This document shows positions 12,449 through 27,300 of a DNA stretch of 64,000 bases, piece by piece. Made by a program: the position numbers and the translations under genes. Under the pieces are notes generated by a model. It saw only the letters and a list, made by a program, of their open reading frames with translations, was not told where the DNA came from and ran no database searches. Source of the stretch: Paragorgia papillata. Its lineage: Eukaryota; Cnidaria; Anthozoa; Scleralcyonacea; Coralliidae. Where the stretch lies: contig JAWNZC010000119.1 of NCBI GenBank assembly GCA_035771165.1, positions 673,001 to 737,000 on the forward strand, given 5' to 3'. The stretch's first letter is position 1, and each line of letters begins with the position of its first letter.

Positions 12449-12549
12449 ACCGTCGAGCTGCTATTAGTAGAGACTTAAGATGCGACGGTGGCAACTTCGA
12501 CGATAATGTCCTCCAAATAAACGAATTCTTCACGCGTAAAAATCTCACA

Positions 12550-13010
12550 AGTTGGTACAGCATTGTTGCCTGAACAAGACCGTAGCAACGTTGTTATCAT
12601 GTGTGAATAACCTTGATGAATTAACAACATTGCTCATCATTGTTTCATCATGTTGTTACAGCTTGATGAAACAACAGCAGTTGTTCACGCATGTTGTAAC
12701 AACCGAAGGACGTGTTGATACACCAGTCATGTTCACAATTGTTGTTCATCGTAGTTACTTCGTCATGCTGTAACATGTTTTATCATGTGCGAACAACGTT
12801 GTTGACTATAAAAATGTGCTGTTGGAACAACTTGTTCATGACTGTTGATTTATCCGTGAACAAGTTATTCGAACTATAAGTGAACAACTTGTTGACAATT
12901 AACTTGTTCACGGGGTGCAGCACAACATTGTTCACGGGGTGCAGCACAACATTGTTCACGCCTGTTAACAACCGTGAACAATTTGTGTGTTTTTACGCGT
13001 GTAGTTGTGA
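12550..13010. repeat. GTTGTTCA-motif-rich repetitive segment
   Basis: Many short direct and inverted copies of TTGTTCA/TGAACAA occur, including a doubled CACGGGGTGCAGCACAACATTGTT at 12910-12957. It resembles a motif-saturated MITE (compare 42403-42830 with TTCAACA). No gene is seen. Confidence 0.6.
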
Positions 13011-14400
13011 AACAAAGAGAATGAAAAATTTTTCGTCCTAGGAGTAATCTCAACACCGTCCTCGTTCTTTATACAACGCCACTTACAGCATTTTCACGTC
13101 TTCAGGACGACGTCAACTCACCAAAAGATGGGAACTGTTGTTTAAGATTGACTTCAATACAGACACTACAATCCTTTTAGCAATACTGGGGAGTTTTGGA
13201 AGTCATTAAACTAGCTTCAAATATTAAATATAAATTGAAAAAATTTAACCGTCGTCGTCGTCGTCTTAGCATCTTAAGGTCGCTAATAGCACAAAAAGCG
13301 GACAAAAAAAGCAAAATTGACTTCAAATGATTGCAAATTAACCATTATCTATTGTTCGGACTGTAAGAATTGTGGGTAAAAGCGAGGGGCAAATCAGTCC
13401 TGAAAAAGTGTACGTGATCAAAAAATCATGTGATTTTTTTCATGATTTTTTTATTTTTCTCGTGATTTTTTGAATTTTTTGTGATTTTTTTGCGATTTTT
13501 CTGAAGGTGTACGTGATTTAAATCAGTCATTTGCCCCTCGGGAAAAAGCGGGCAAACATCAATCCTGATGTCATCACGACGGAGCGCTTTTAGAAAAGAA
13601 TAGACGAGGGCACTGTGGTTTTAAACAAACTACTTCCTAAGAGCAGCAAACGAGTAATTCTTTATTTTATATGACGTTAAAGTGTCTATGAAACGAAAAT
13701 TAGGTTTGTCTTATTTGAAAGAATACTTAAAATAATAGAGTAATATCTTTTGCAGTTTTTCGTTTCCTTGCTTCGTTGTTGAGATATTTCAGTTTGTTTG
13801 ATGTAAATGTCACATGTTGCGACGTCACACGTGCATAATGAGTTATGGAAAAACGTTATATATCTTTGCTATTGTCAAATATAGTCACTTGAAAATCTAC
13901 ATGTTTATTGCTGTGGGCGAAACACACGCATATGCTTCCCTCGAATTATTTTGGTTTGATAATAGCAAAGATATATAGCTATTTTCAATACGTTTACCGT
14001 CTTTTCACTTTACTCTATCTAAAACACTGCCTACACAGCACTCTAGTTCTTTATACTCTCTGATTAAAATCGTATTTTTAAATCGTTTGTTGTGTTTAGA
14101 AACCGGAGGAAGAACACAGGCGAATATTAAATAAATTATCTCCCCTTTCTTCTCTCCGGGAGACCGGACAATGTTGCAAGATATTAAATCAACATTATGT
14201 CTGAAACCTACGATGATATATTAACTACATGTCATGATAACTTGCTTTTTAGTTCAAGCCATCTCCTTTAATGTTTCAAAAAGCAAGTCAAGCGATCAGT
14301 TGTACAATATCTTGCTTTTCATTGGAGCAGACCCACTCTTTAATATTGACAGTAAACAGAGATAATTAATATATTGGAATCTGAAACCGTGCAGGAAGTA
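13011..14400. other. Intergenic upstream of gene B; small foldback at about 13670-13990
   Basis: AACGTTATATATCTTTGCTATTGTC (about 13853) is inverted as GATAATAGCAAAGATATATAGC (about 13958). The flanking sequence resembles the foldback at 61090-61592. A remnant of the 120-145-bp repeat family lies at about 13990-14070. The gene B promoter and 5' UTR should lie near 14000-14418, but no core promoter element could be assigned. Confidence 0.5.
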
Positions 14401-14418
14401 CTCGATCTTCTGCCAACG

Positions 14419-14491
14419 ATGGATGACTTCAAAATTTTCCTTGTTTTCACCCTTGTCCATCATCTCTATTGGCCATGTCTAGCTCAACAAG
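14419..14491 (+). CDS. Gene B exon 1: signal peptide
   Basis: ATG followed by MDDFKIFLVFTLVHHLYWPC then LAQQ, a typical short N-region, hydrophobic core and small-residue cleavage site near CLA. The exon ends CAACAAG|GTGAG in phase 1, matching exon 2 more than 6.6 kb downstream. The start is the only ATG that opens a secretory leader here. The link to exon 2 rests on phase, orientation and the need for a leader. Confidence 0.65.
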
Positions 14492-17400
14492 GTGAGATCT
14501 TTAGTTAAGTGTATTGCTGTGAATATAGTTATTAAGCGAGATATTTCTAACGCCAAATAATTTTAACTTGCGCATGAATGCCGGCGTGACACGTAATGAA
14601 GCTACTAGGACTGAAATAGGTTGAATATATGTACAAGCTGTAACCTTCTGATCACCATTGAGACTTTCTTACTATTGAGCTACGACAACTCAAATGGTTT
14701 GAACGTAGATTGAATACGTGTACTACTCGCAACCTTCTAATCAGCGCTGAGACGCTCTAAGTATTGATTGAATGGCAGATTGAATAAGTATACAACCTGT
14801 AACCTTCTGATGACAGTCAGACTCTCTAACCATTGAGCCACTATAAATATGAATACTTGGATAATTTGAATGTCGGTTGAATGTAAAACCCACAACCTTC
14901 GGGTCGCCAGTGAGACCGTTTAACACTTTGAGGCCTGGACCTCTCCCTGTGCTGAATAAAATCCTCTGGTGTTAGCCAGAATAAAATACTAAAGACTCGT
15001 CTTCAGGCTTCAAAGTGTTAAACATTGAGCTACTGGGACTCAGATGGCAGACTCAGTTTCTAATTATACACCAGTGAGACAATCATAATCATTAGCTACA
15101 AGAACTCAGATGGCGAGTGAAGGTTACATATGTGTACAACCTGTAATCTTCTGATGACCAGTGAGACACTCTAGCCATTGAGCTACTGAGACTCAGATGG
15201 CTGAACTTGGGTTAAAAATTCAAATTGGTTCTATGCAAGCAATTTAAGTCATTTCTACATCAAACGAACTTTGATTAAACGTTCCATTATCTGAGTCTCA
15301 GTAGCTTATAATGGCTTACTTAGGGCCGTCATAACAGCCATTTAAAAGCTTACGTAACAATAATTCTCATGTCTGAACTTCACTTCATGATTCAATGTTT
15401 TGATACTCTCACTAATACTTTCATTGTCTTAAGTGTTAAAATAATTTATTCAAAAAGCTATCACAAAGAAGGTGGACTCACAAGTATGAGATCATGGAGT
15501 GATATAAAAGAGTAATATAAAAGTAGAGTGTTGTGTAGGCAGTGTGTTACGATGTATAGAAAATCTTATTGTCGATTTCAGCTCACTTTTCAACGCGCGG
15601 TTCGGAATTTCGTTGCCAAGTATCGAATTACGTTTGTAAGTTCGATTTGAAGTTCGAGTGATCACGGGAGTGATCGATTTGAAGTTCAGCTTTGCGCTGT
15701 TCTTTTGCTACGCAGTTGGTAATTTGGAATTGCAGAATGACTAACAACATTCTGTAAATGAATAATATCTTTCATATATTTAATTATAACATGTACAAAA
15801 TATCTTTCACCTCTTTTGATATTTTAACACTTTTACATTTTTTTCATTCTATTTGTAAATAATTTTGAACTGACAAAAACAAAAAACTTAATATCTATTG
15901 TAAACTAGGGGTCTTAAATAAAAAGCCTATCAAGGTTTCTAGTATAGGCCCCTAGCCCTATCAAATTATAGGATATTGATTGTATTTTATATAGACTTAA
16001 AGTGCCTGTGTCATCCTCAGGGACTTTACATATTTATACTAATTGGAACATTCTGAGATTTAACGGCAAAAAAATCCATGAAGATGAAATTTTCGCCTGA
16101 GAAGATATATTACAAATCTTCTCAGAATGTTCCAATTAGTATAAATATGTAAAGTCCCTGCGGGTGACATAGCGGGATCTGAGCCACATCTGACTTTAAG
16201 CTTAGCGGGCTTAAAATGTCCGTGTAAACAGATCGGCGTAAATTAATCGCGATTAGTTTGCACCACCTCAAGGAGGTGGATTAAACTGAGCACGATCAGT
16301 TAATCGCGCTTAACTTGGCCGTGTAAACGCAACGGGATTGAAAAACGCTTGCTATTAGTACGGTGTTATTAATACGATAAAATGCATTTTTTTGCCCTAT
16401 ACTGTATAGAAGCTTCCATCTCGCTATTCTTTGTTCCTTTGTTTCTTTCTTTCTTTTAGCTATTACTCTTTCTCGTGTACCGATGTCTTCCGTTGTTCTT
16501 TGACGCACGCTACCCATACGAAGCTTCCAAAACCAAAACTATAGGTCGTCCGCCATGTTGAATAATGGTGTACGTGTTTTAGTAAGGGATTATTCTATAA
16601 GCTTAAAGGAGCAGTGTCACTCGCAAAGCCCACGCAATAATCACGCGCCAACTTGAAAAACTACAGCCTGTAGGTTTTCAAGTTTGTTGATCCAAGATGG
16701 CGGCCGCACATGGCGGCCGTATGGTGGAAGACGCGATAATTCAGGCCGAAAGAGAAAATACGAGGGATCAAATAGTTCACAGAAAGCCTGGAATAGTCAG
16801 CACAAACGTATTTACTTATCACTGCCTATATTTGAGTCATGGAAAGATGCTAAAATCGTAGCTGGATATGGTTCATGTAGCGATAGGCGCCGATAGCGAC
16901 TTCGCAGCCCATCTGCTCTCATTGCAATACCGTAGAAGGTAAATATCATTTGATTCATTTCTCTGGTTTCTTGTCCGATTTAGAGCTATTTCCAACATTT
17001 TCCGAAGTTATTTCTATGTGCGCAAAAAAGATGCGCAAATGGTGACACTGCTCCTTTAAATGACCGTGTAAACGCACCAAGGTGGCGCATTTTAAGCACG
17101 CTTAACTTAAGCACGCTTAAATTTTGGCCGTGTAAACACGGCTTTAGACTTAAAACTTCGAATCGAACATTCGAACTTCAAATCGAACTTCGTAATGAAC
17201 TTCTGAATTTGGAAACGTAATTTGAAACTTGCCAACGAACTTACGAACGTCGCGTCGAAAAGTGACTGAGTTGAAATCGACAATAAAGATTGTGAACTGC
17301 TGAGATTTTTGAGAATGAAATACTGGCGTTTTAAATCATGGAGTAATATAAAAGTAGAACCCAAGGCCAGTCGACAATTTAAAGAAATATAAGATAAAAC

Positions 17401-18254
17401 ACAATCCGAAGTCGAACATCTTGAAAACCCAAGATATGGATTAAGACAAGACAAAGATGAAACGGTTATATTTCGACTTTATTACACAGTCATCATCAGA
17501 CCAAGTGTCTTGTCTTAATCCATATCTTGAGTTTTCAAGATATGTAGAACTGACGTAAGATATGACATAAGATATGAAGTACTGACGTTTTAAACCAAAG
17601 TTCTTCATCCGAGTAAATCATGGAGTAATATAAAAGTAGAGTGTTGTGTAGGCAGTGTGTTACGATGTATAGAAAATCTTAAAGATGGTGAATTGCTGAG
17701 ATTTTAGATAATGAAATACTGATGTTTTAAGCCAAAGTTCTTCATCAGAGTAAATGACTAAATCATGGAGTAATATAAAAGTAGAGTGCTGTGTAGGCGG
17801 TGTGTTACAACTTACGGATGTATAGAAAATCTTAAAGATGGTCAACTGATTTTAGAGAATGAAATACTAACGTTTTAAGCCAAAGTTCTTCATCAGAGTA
17901 AATCATGGAGTAATATAAAAGTAGAGTGTTGTGTAGGCAGTGTATTACGATGTATAGAAAATCTTAAAGATGGTGAACTACTGAGATTTTAGAGAACGAA
18001 ATACTGACGTTTCAAACCAAAGTTCTTCATCAGAGTAACTGATCATGGAGTATAAAAGTAGAGTGTTGTGTAGACAGTGTGTTACAACTTACGATGTATA
18101 GAAAATCTTAAAGATGGTCAACTGCTGAGATTTTAAGGGGCAACCTCCCCAACCCCCCCCCCCCCCCCCCCCCACCCCAACCCACCCCCAGTCTTTAGGA
18201 CCGTTCTATGGAGAAACTTGTAGGAGGGGTACACCTGTTTTAAGGCAAAGTGAG

Positions 18255-18309
<55 letters not shown>

Positions 18310-21300
18310 CAGACATGCATACTGAATATGCTATAATTTATAGCCTATAAATTACAATACTAAGGGTCTCTATAAAATGTCTCCAACTTGTTTTTACATT
18401 TACAAAGTTTTTACATTTATAAAGAAATCTAAAGATATTCTGATGTGCCTCATTCTATGTTCTGCTTTGATAACAACAAAATTATGTAATTTTGGCTTTA
18501 GAAATCCAAAATGAAAAAACTTTTCAGGGGGAGCATGCCCCCCCTGGCTATCTATTACTTTATTAAAGTCTAAACGTTCATTGGTCACAGAAAATAGTCA
18601 AAACACAATCTAATTCTCCGATAGAAAACACAATTCGCAATACACAAAACACGATTGCCTGTTTAATATTTCCATACAGCGTTGAGCGTTCACATGCCGA
18701 GTCTCGTTAGGGTATTAAATATCAACACAGCGTGTTTACCTGTCAAGCCGTCGCTTGCAAGTTCACTTCATCAACGTCCTTTGTGCTTCCATTCACAGCA
18801 TTTGAGTAATTCAATGACATTTCATATAGCATTGTATTCAAGTTTATATTCGTGTTTAGTTTTGTAAGTTCGGGAGTCATACATTCGAAATCGCTCGTAA
18901 TGTTGTAGTGTAGTCCAGACTTTACCGCAATCGGCGTGCGGCTGTAAGCGTATATAATATCAAGATACTTGCTAGCGACATTATACTGACCAACAAGTAA
19001 ACAACTGAGCAACAGTGAAATGTCTTGCAAATATTCAAAAACATCGATAAAATGGTAATAAAAGCTTTGTTCAAAAGAGACAACCACTGATCTGGAGACA
19101 ACTCGGCCAAACCTCGGTTTCACAATTCTCTGACGTCCTTCACTCCTTCAGTTTAAAGTTTCCAATTATTTTTAATACACCTTGATTCGCTGACAGTCCG
19201 ACTACTCTAACATCTTTGTTTGAGACGACTGCTGTGTAGTGTGCCAAGAAGTGTCGTGGAAATATTCATAGACATCGATAAAATGGCAAGAAAAGCTTCG
19301 TTCAAGAGTCAACTCGCCATGAAAGTGAAATCTCGGTTTCGCAAAGCCTGCTGGGACAATATCGCAACTTAGACTCGGCTACCAAAGGTAGCCCGAGTAA
19401 TACCGAGAGTGAGGTCTTTACGCACTGTTTAATAAATGAGTTTATTGAACGGCTTCAAAAACGAACCACTTGGTAAGTTCATTGGCGTAGTAAGTTTGAA
19501 AAATAACCTTTTCCAAGCCGAGAAAATCAAAGCTCACATATAAAGACACTGATTAAACTTTAACTTCGTAAACTAAAACTTTTAACTTCCTTTAACTTCG
19601 TCAACACTGGACTAGCATTATTTTCTGCTGTTTCTTTCTCGTCTGGATACTAGAATTTACTTTTATAATGTTTATCGTCATTTATTTTATTTATTTTCGT
19701 CGTTTTGCAACAATAACTTTCTTATTAGGATTTTTTGTTTGTTTCCAATCGTAGGGCATTAACAATTTTCAAAATGCCCGTGGGCATTACGAAGCGAAGA
19801 AATCTCGCCACGTCAGCAACCAATCACAGCGCGTGATTTTACCGGAAGTAATCCGTGCCATATAATTATTACTTGAAGTGCCTATAAACTCAAATAAGAT
19901 ATTACTGATATGGATTCTATGTAACGTGAATAGTTGAATGCCAAAATATTTTCTGACTTGAACTTCTATTTGTTGTTATATTGAGGTTTGTATTTCCAAA
20001 ATGTTAATGAGGATGACGTCTATGTAGGCATTTGTGTGTGTTTTTTTCTTTTCTTATGCTCAACCGCTTGAAGATTTTAATGAAAAAAATAATGATAAAG
20101 AATGTACAGAATATACTATTCAAGTATCCCATTAACATGTGAATTTGGTAATATTTCTGCTGTAACGGAACACTGCGTATGCAAATTATGCCTACATAGA
20201 CGTCATCCTTATTACCATTTTGGAAATACAAACCTCAATATAACAACAAATAAAAGTTCAAATCAAAAAATATTTTGGCATTCAACTACACACATTAAAA
20301 AAAGTCATAATTATGCAGTAATATCATATTTGGGTTTATAAACACTTTAAGTAATGTTCATAGTAATTTCATCAAATTCCTTGAATGTGCGCGTCGGGAA
20401 AAACCTAACGAGAAATAAAAAACTCGCGTGACAATTCGTGTGCCAATCAGGACCATCAAAATGACAGGACATAGCAAGCTGCTGACGCAATCTTGCGTCA
20501 TTATGTGCGATGCGCGTGAAATGCTGACGCCACCAAAAACTACAAATTTCTAAAAGAAACCCAGTGTATTTCGGTATTTTATCCGGTGACCTATGCTTAA
20601 ATTTTGTACGATGTTTTCTATCGCTAAAAGATTTTTTTATAATCGTTCTATTGATTGTTTATACTTGAAGGAAAAGTCTGCAGGAAAATAAATTGAGTCA
20701 CCGTGCTTATTTTTCAAATACACGAGGTAATAGGCCATTTTGAAGGGAATTTGTTACGTCTGTGTTGCCATAGCAACTGTCTCAATGTTACTAAAAATAA
20801 CGGAATTCAAAATTAGAAATATTAATTTATCTATATAAGACAGTATCTGTCGAATGAAGCTTAAACATGCAAAATCTGATAGTGTCAAACTGATATACAT
20901 CTAAATTTTTAAAAACTGTACCGAGCCACCTTAATCTGAATTGGAATATTGAACTAGCTATATAGTTGTCAGCTCGCTGTTATTGTATATATTACATACA
21001 AGCTGTATACAAGTATATACTACTATACTACTATAGACGTAATTCAGGCAAGCGTGTCTTAATTCATATGTCATTTCTTTTTATGTTGTTTAGTTCGTGA
21101 AAAGATAATTTGTCCGAACAGGGATTATGTTGATTGCAGGAGCTTAGGTCTTAGAAATCCTTCAATCCGTGTGGTTGATGCGATTTTTGGTCGTGTTGTT
21201 GGTCTGAACAAATGTGGTTTTAGGCCCACAGTGAATTGCACTGCTCCAGCATATTGCGAAGTTGCAGAAAAGTCTGACCGTCGTGATGCAGGTGGTTGGT

Positions 21301-24300
21301 TGTACCCAAATGATTTGAAACCAGATCCTTGTCCTGGTGAAGACAAGTATCTTATAGTTAAATACAGATGCTTGGATTGGAAAGATACATCATTAGGTGA
21401 GTGGGCATTTAATAATGTATTAATAATGGTGGTGATGATAGTGATGATGTTTGTAGTGGTGGTAGTGTTAGTGGTGGTGATTATTGTGATGGTGGTGGTC
21501 ATGGTGATGATGATGATGATGACGATGATGGTGATGGTGATGGCCATGGTGGTTGTGACGACGATGTGGTACGTGGTGATGATGGTAGTGATGGTGATGA
21601 TAGTGTTAGTTGTGGTGATTGTGATGGTGGTGGTGATGGTAGTTTTATTGCTAGTAATGATTATGATGGTGATGATGTTGTTGGTGGTGATGATGATGGT
21701 GATGATGATGGTGGTAGTGGTGATGAGTGTAGTGGTCTAAACAGACTTTATTATCGAACAGAAAATACAAATAGAAAGTCCTCGATCACTGTGATCACTT
21801 TGAGAGCTCGAGTTCTTAACATGTGTTCTTTCCATGCCCATGGGCACACATAGTAATCCAGCGGTAGTACGCGACCGGATACTACAACCCTTCCTAACTT
21901 AGATTAGTTGTCTGGGTTCTTATTGTTTGAAAATGCATAGTAGTCTGGTGGTCGCCGAACACGGCGAGGATGACGGGTATCTTTTGGCGATGGTTCGCTC
22001 AACTGGGCAGAAGTGTTTCCCTTGTCTGATAGTCTCTTGAGATCGCCTTGATTTGTTGGTAGCTTCTTGACTGCTGTCGAGTGTCGCATTAGGCGCTGGT
22101 TATTTCCTTCCACGATGGCAGAGTCGCCTTTTACAGCAGTAACCTTGAATGGCGACTGCCTCCAAGTAAGGCTCAGCTTGTTTTTCTTCTCATTTCGAAT
22201 AAATACCGTGTCGCCAACCTTTAGGGCTTGAGGAAGCACTTTGTTCTTTTCATCGTGGTACTGCTTGGACTTTCTCTTCTTTCTCGTCACGTTCTCGAAC
22301 TGCGGCGTGGTTAGTCGCTTTGGGAACCGTAGGGTTGATTGCAGGTAGTTTGTCGTTGAGGTTGCGGCCAAACATCACTGCTGGAGCCTTTTCCGTGACG
22401 GAGTGGGGTGAGTTGCGGTATGCCAGCAACCAGTCGTCAAGGGCGAAACGCCAGTTGCGACCTTCGGCAATAGCCGTTTTGACGACTTTGTTGATGCTTC
22501 TGTTAATTCGTTCTACTTCGCCGTTCGCTCTTGGGTAGAGAGGAGTGATTCGTCTATGTTTGATTCCGCATTCGGCCATGAAATTTGCAAAATGGGAGGA
22601 ACAGAAGGTCTGGGCATTGTCAGTAACGAGTTGCGTTGGTATACCATACCGTGCAAAGATGCGTCGTAAACGTGCTTCTAAGGCGGAGGCAGTGATTTTC
22701 TTCATGATTTCGACTTCTGGGAACCTACTGTAGTAATCAACAAGCACGAGTAGATTCTCCCCTGTTGGGAAAGGTCCTACAAAGTCCATCCCTATCAGAA
22801 GCCAGGCAGCTTCAGGGAGAGGCGTAGGTTTGAGAGGGTAGCGGGCTGTGTCGAGGTTGGACAAGAAAGCAGGCAAGGTTGACACCATCGGACAGAGTTG
22901 TCCGCGTCGGCCGACATTCCGGGCCACCAGACTTTCGAGCGTAGGCGCGACTTGGTCTTCGCAATTCCCTGATGTCCTTGGTGAGCAAGCTCCAAGATTC
23001 TTGTGCGTAGCGGGGCAGGTATCAGGATGCGGTGGTCTCGCAAAATGATGCCATCACTTGAGGATAACTCTGAACGGTGCGGATAGTAAGAGGTAAGCCG
23101 AGGATCGTTCCAAATACCTGATGTTAGGCACTCCATCAGTGCTTGAAGGGTGGGATCGTCGGCTGTAGCAGATTTAACTTCTTCGACCGTGCATGCACGA
23201 GGTAATGAAGAGGATATGACGGCGTTGATTGCGCAAACATCTGCTTGCTCGCTTGGATTGATGGCTCTCCTGGGAGGCACTGGCTGCCGCGATAGCACGC
23301 CTGCTGGATTTTTTGGGCCAGGCTCATAGCGCATGGTGAAGCTGAGGTGCTGAATCCGAAGGGCCCAACGCTCGACTCGAGAAGGGGGACGTGACCCGGG
23401 TCGGTAGAGGCCTAACAGTGGCTTGTGATCAGTAATTATTGTGAACATGGGATCACCGCTCAGATAGTGGTTGAATTTCAGGCACCCAAACTTTACACTG
23501 AGGGCCTCTCGTTCTAGTTGGCTATATCGTCGCTCCACATCACTCAGAGAACGGCTGGCATAAGCCACAGGGCGCGATGTTCCATCCTCCTGCATCTAGC
23601 ATAGTATGGCACCCAAACCAACGGGCGACCCATCGACACGAAGCTCTGTTTTGCGATGACGACTGAAGAAGGCAAGACATGTATCAGTGGAAATGCTCGA
23701 TTTGAGACTGTCGAATGAGTGTTGTTGCTCAGGGCCCCAGGTCCACTTGTTGCCTGAACGGGTTAGGAAGCGCAGTGGTTCCGCCATGGTTGCCAGGTTT
23801 GGTACAAAGCGAGCCAGGAAATTGACAAGTCCCAAGAAGCTCTTTACCTCGGTGACAGTCTCTGGGGTCTTAAAGCTTCTAACAGCTTCCACTTCCTGTG
23901 CTGAAGGCTGAATGCCTTTGACGGAAAGTCTCATGGCCATGAAAGTGACGGTGTTGACACCAAAAACGCATTTCTCTCGATTAAGTGTTATGTTGAATTG
24001 CTGTAGACACTCCAGGCAGGCAGCAAGTCGCTTGTTGTGCTCACGTGTGTTTCTGCCATAGACGGTGATATCGTCGTGGATCCACTCGACACCAGGTAGC
24101 CCAGACAGCACCATGTTCATGGTTCGCTGGAGGATTTCCGATGCGTTGACGAAGCCCATGACAACTGTAGTGCATCGGCTAGATCCCTGGGAGTAGGAAA
24201 TGTGGCAAATTTCCTCGAGTTGGGATGAAGAGGAAGCTCTTGGAAACTCTTGAAGAGATCCAACTTGGACCATATGGTTGCACCGTCCATTTCATCAGTC

Positions 24301-27300
24301 GCTTCCTCGAAGGTCGGAATTGGGTGGATTTCTCGTTCCACATTGGCGTTTACGTCCCTCCAATCTTGAGTAATCCGTACTTGGCCTGGAGTAGTCTTGG
24401 GAACGACAACCATACGCGATACCCATGGGGTAGGACCCACTGCTGGCTCGATGATCCCCAGTGCTTCTTGAAGGTCTAGCTCCTTGTCTTGTCCAGGGCT
24501 TCACGAAGATGTACTGGAACTCGTGATGGTGGGTGAACCACAGGAATGGCATTTTTCTTTGTGTGGATCTCTATTTGGACTCCCTTGACTTGACCCAGAC
24601 CCTCAAATACTTTGTGGTATTTTGACAGGATGCTCTTCGTCGTCAAGGGATCCGGCAGCGAAGATGCAGTATTGAGTTGCTGTGATTCTGGTTAACTTGG
24701 TGGCTTGGCAGTCTGAGGGTGTAGAGCCGTATCATTTACAACGTGATTAAGGGATCTGTTATCAGAGGGTGGTGGTCCCACGCGAAGAATGTTGAGATCT
24801 ATCGCGGTGTCTCGTCCCAATAACGCCACCCCTTTGTCCTTTGACACAATGAAACTTGCGGTCCGACGCTGCCCAAAAGCTTGAACATCAATGCTATCTG
24901 CGCCTGCAATAGCCAAGGGACGAGTGCTGCCTAGGGATACACATGCACTGAAGTGGGCTTTGGATTGGTCCCAGGGGGCTTGATCTGGTTATAGATGTGC
25001 ACTGGAAGCACGTTGACGCTGGCTCCTGAATCTACTAGCAAACGAAAAGGCTTGCTGTTCAAATATATGGACACTCGTGCATCGTTGTCGTGTGCCGTAA
25101 GTGATCGGATATAGAAAATGTCTTCATCACTGCTGTTGATCTCATCATAAGGCGCTGAAGGGACATTATGGAGCATCTGATCTTGCATTTCGTTCACTTC
25201 GCAGTGTTCCGTGCCTGGAACCGATTGACTGCTCTTGCATGCTTTGGCGAAATGATTCCTTTTTCCACAACGAGTGCAAGTTTTACCACGAGCCTTTTCA
25301 CACGTGCGATGGCCTGCTTCCCCACAGCGATAGCAAGTGAGCTGCAATTTTCGTACGCGCTCTTTTTTTGCCATTCAGGTTCAGCCCCCGGACTCTCCGG
25401 TGGGAGAGTAGCCTCGTCGTTGTTGTTTTCCATGGCCTTGGCTTGCATATGAGAAGCTTCAAGCGATCGTGCTGTTTTAAGCGTGTCTTCGAGTGAAATG
25501 TTCGCAATTTGTAAGAGCTTACGTCGCAACTTACTTGACTGGCAACAGGCGACGATCTGGTCCCGTATGATGCTGTCCGTTTGCTGTTCGAATTCGCAAG
25601 TACTGGCCTTCATTCGTAGTCGTGTATACCAGGAGTTGATTCCTTCGCCTTCGTGTTGTACACACTGTCGGAACTCATATCTTTCGAAGACAACATTGTT
25701 ACGAGAAGAGAAGTAGCGTGTACATTTTTCGACCAAGGTATTGAGGTCAGTGCCCGTTTCCGTTAGATTATTTTCAGCGATGTCTTGTATATCACTTCCC
25801 GCGCAATGCAATAAGATAGCACGTTGCCTGGCGGCGCCATTGATGCCCTTTGCTGCTAAGTATATTCGTATTGTCTTAACGTACTTTTCCCACCTTCGAG
25901 ATATGCCGTTGGGCTGAGAGTAAACGTCGAAAGGTGGCGGAGGTGCGAGGTCCATGGCCTTAGTGTGGTTAAAACAGGGATCGGTTGTTCTGCCGTGTTC
26001 TACTGTTCTTACGTTCTTCGTTCAATTATTCGGAGTTTATACGGTGGTGTTTCGCTGATTTGGTCTTTGTGACGAGTGGAGGCGGGCTATGTCGACTACG
26101 CCACATGTAGTGATCTAAACAGACTTTATTATCGAACAGAAAATACAAATAGAAAGTCCTCGATCACTGTGATCACTTTGAGAGCTCGGGTTATTAAAGT
26201 GCCACTAACCTCAAAACATTTTTTTCGCAAATCTAAGAGTCCTTATTGAGTGGATTAGCTGTGGTAGGCCGAGTCTAGGTTTCGTTTTTTTTGGTGTCAC
26301 GATTTTGCATTTTTTCACTTTTTTACCTCTGCTACTATTCATACTTCCGATGAGTTGTTAGCTGTGTGATGGAGTGAGGCATGTTGTAAGTGCTTTGCTC
26401 CTTTTTCTTTGGAGACACTGACGTTCTTCTGATAGGTGAAAGAAGACATTTTAGCCAGGAAGGTGTATAAATATCGAAGACGAAGTGATGGTACGAAGAA
26501 GCCGCATTGGAGTCAAATTGACAGCGAATGTTCGATCGACTATTTAACAAATAGATTCCATTTTGCCGTTGTCTGTTCAGTTATAGATGCACAGATGACG
26601 TCACAACGTGGTAAGAACAAAAAAGTGGCCCACGAGACGCAGTCGAGTGGGTCACTGATGTTCTTACCACGTTGTGACGTCTTCTGTGCATCTATTACTG
26701 AACAGACAACAAAAAAATGGAATCTATTTGTTTTATACAATAAAAGTTTAAAAGTTTTTGTCGAAACTCTTGCCGGATTTTGGGGCATGAAAAAGTAAAA
26801 AGGCAAGTCAGCTGAGGTGATCTGACGTGACCATGCGTCTGTCCTCTAATAGATCATGGGCAACAACCAATGAAAACACGCATAGCAACCAGGGTATTGT
26901 ATAAAACTCAATACATCATAGAACTGTGTTTGGTTGTATGTCATATATCATCATACATAACGAGAGACTATGCTGGCTGTTCTTTGTTTTTATTTTTTGC
27001 GTCGCAGGCTTAGTCTCCCGGCCGCGCGAAATTGCCGTAATGGCCGCCGCTTTGCGAAACCGAGGTTTGGCGAGTTGTTTCTTTTGAACCAAGCTTTAAT
27101 TGCCATTTTATCGATGTTTTTGAGTATTTGCAAGACATTTCACTGTTTCTCAGTCGTTTACGTGTTGGCTATCGACTGGCTGTCGATCAAAAATAAGCTC
27201 GCAATGCCGTGGCGGAGTGGCGGAGCCCAATATGGCTACGTCTAATCACTAATGAGTATGACCTTTGTCTGAGCAATCAGAACGTGTTCTTCGAAAGGAG

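Noticed and set aside
16684..16896. 70-codon basic ORF
   Set aside because: Lies inside the AGGAGCAGTGTCAC MITE. No family is recognised and there is no splice support.
18743..19123. 126-codon ORF on the - strand
   Set aside because: Falls in a dispersed repeat with copies at 19225-19345 and 27040-27170. No recognisable domain.
21171..21740. 189-codon ORF extending the SUEL exon
   Set aside because: Only to 21396 is exon. The rest is the GGTGAT array after a good GTGAG donor.
21728..26197. Endogenous retrovirus with envelope
   Set aside because: After the integrase C-terminus only about 20 bp remain before the LTR. There is no envelope-like ORF, so it is a gypsy-type retrotransposon.
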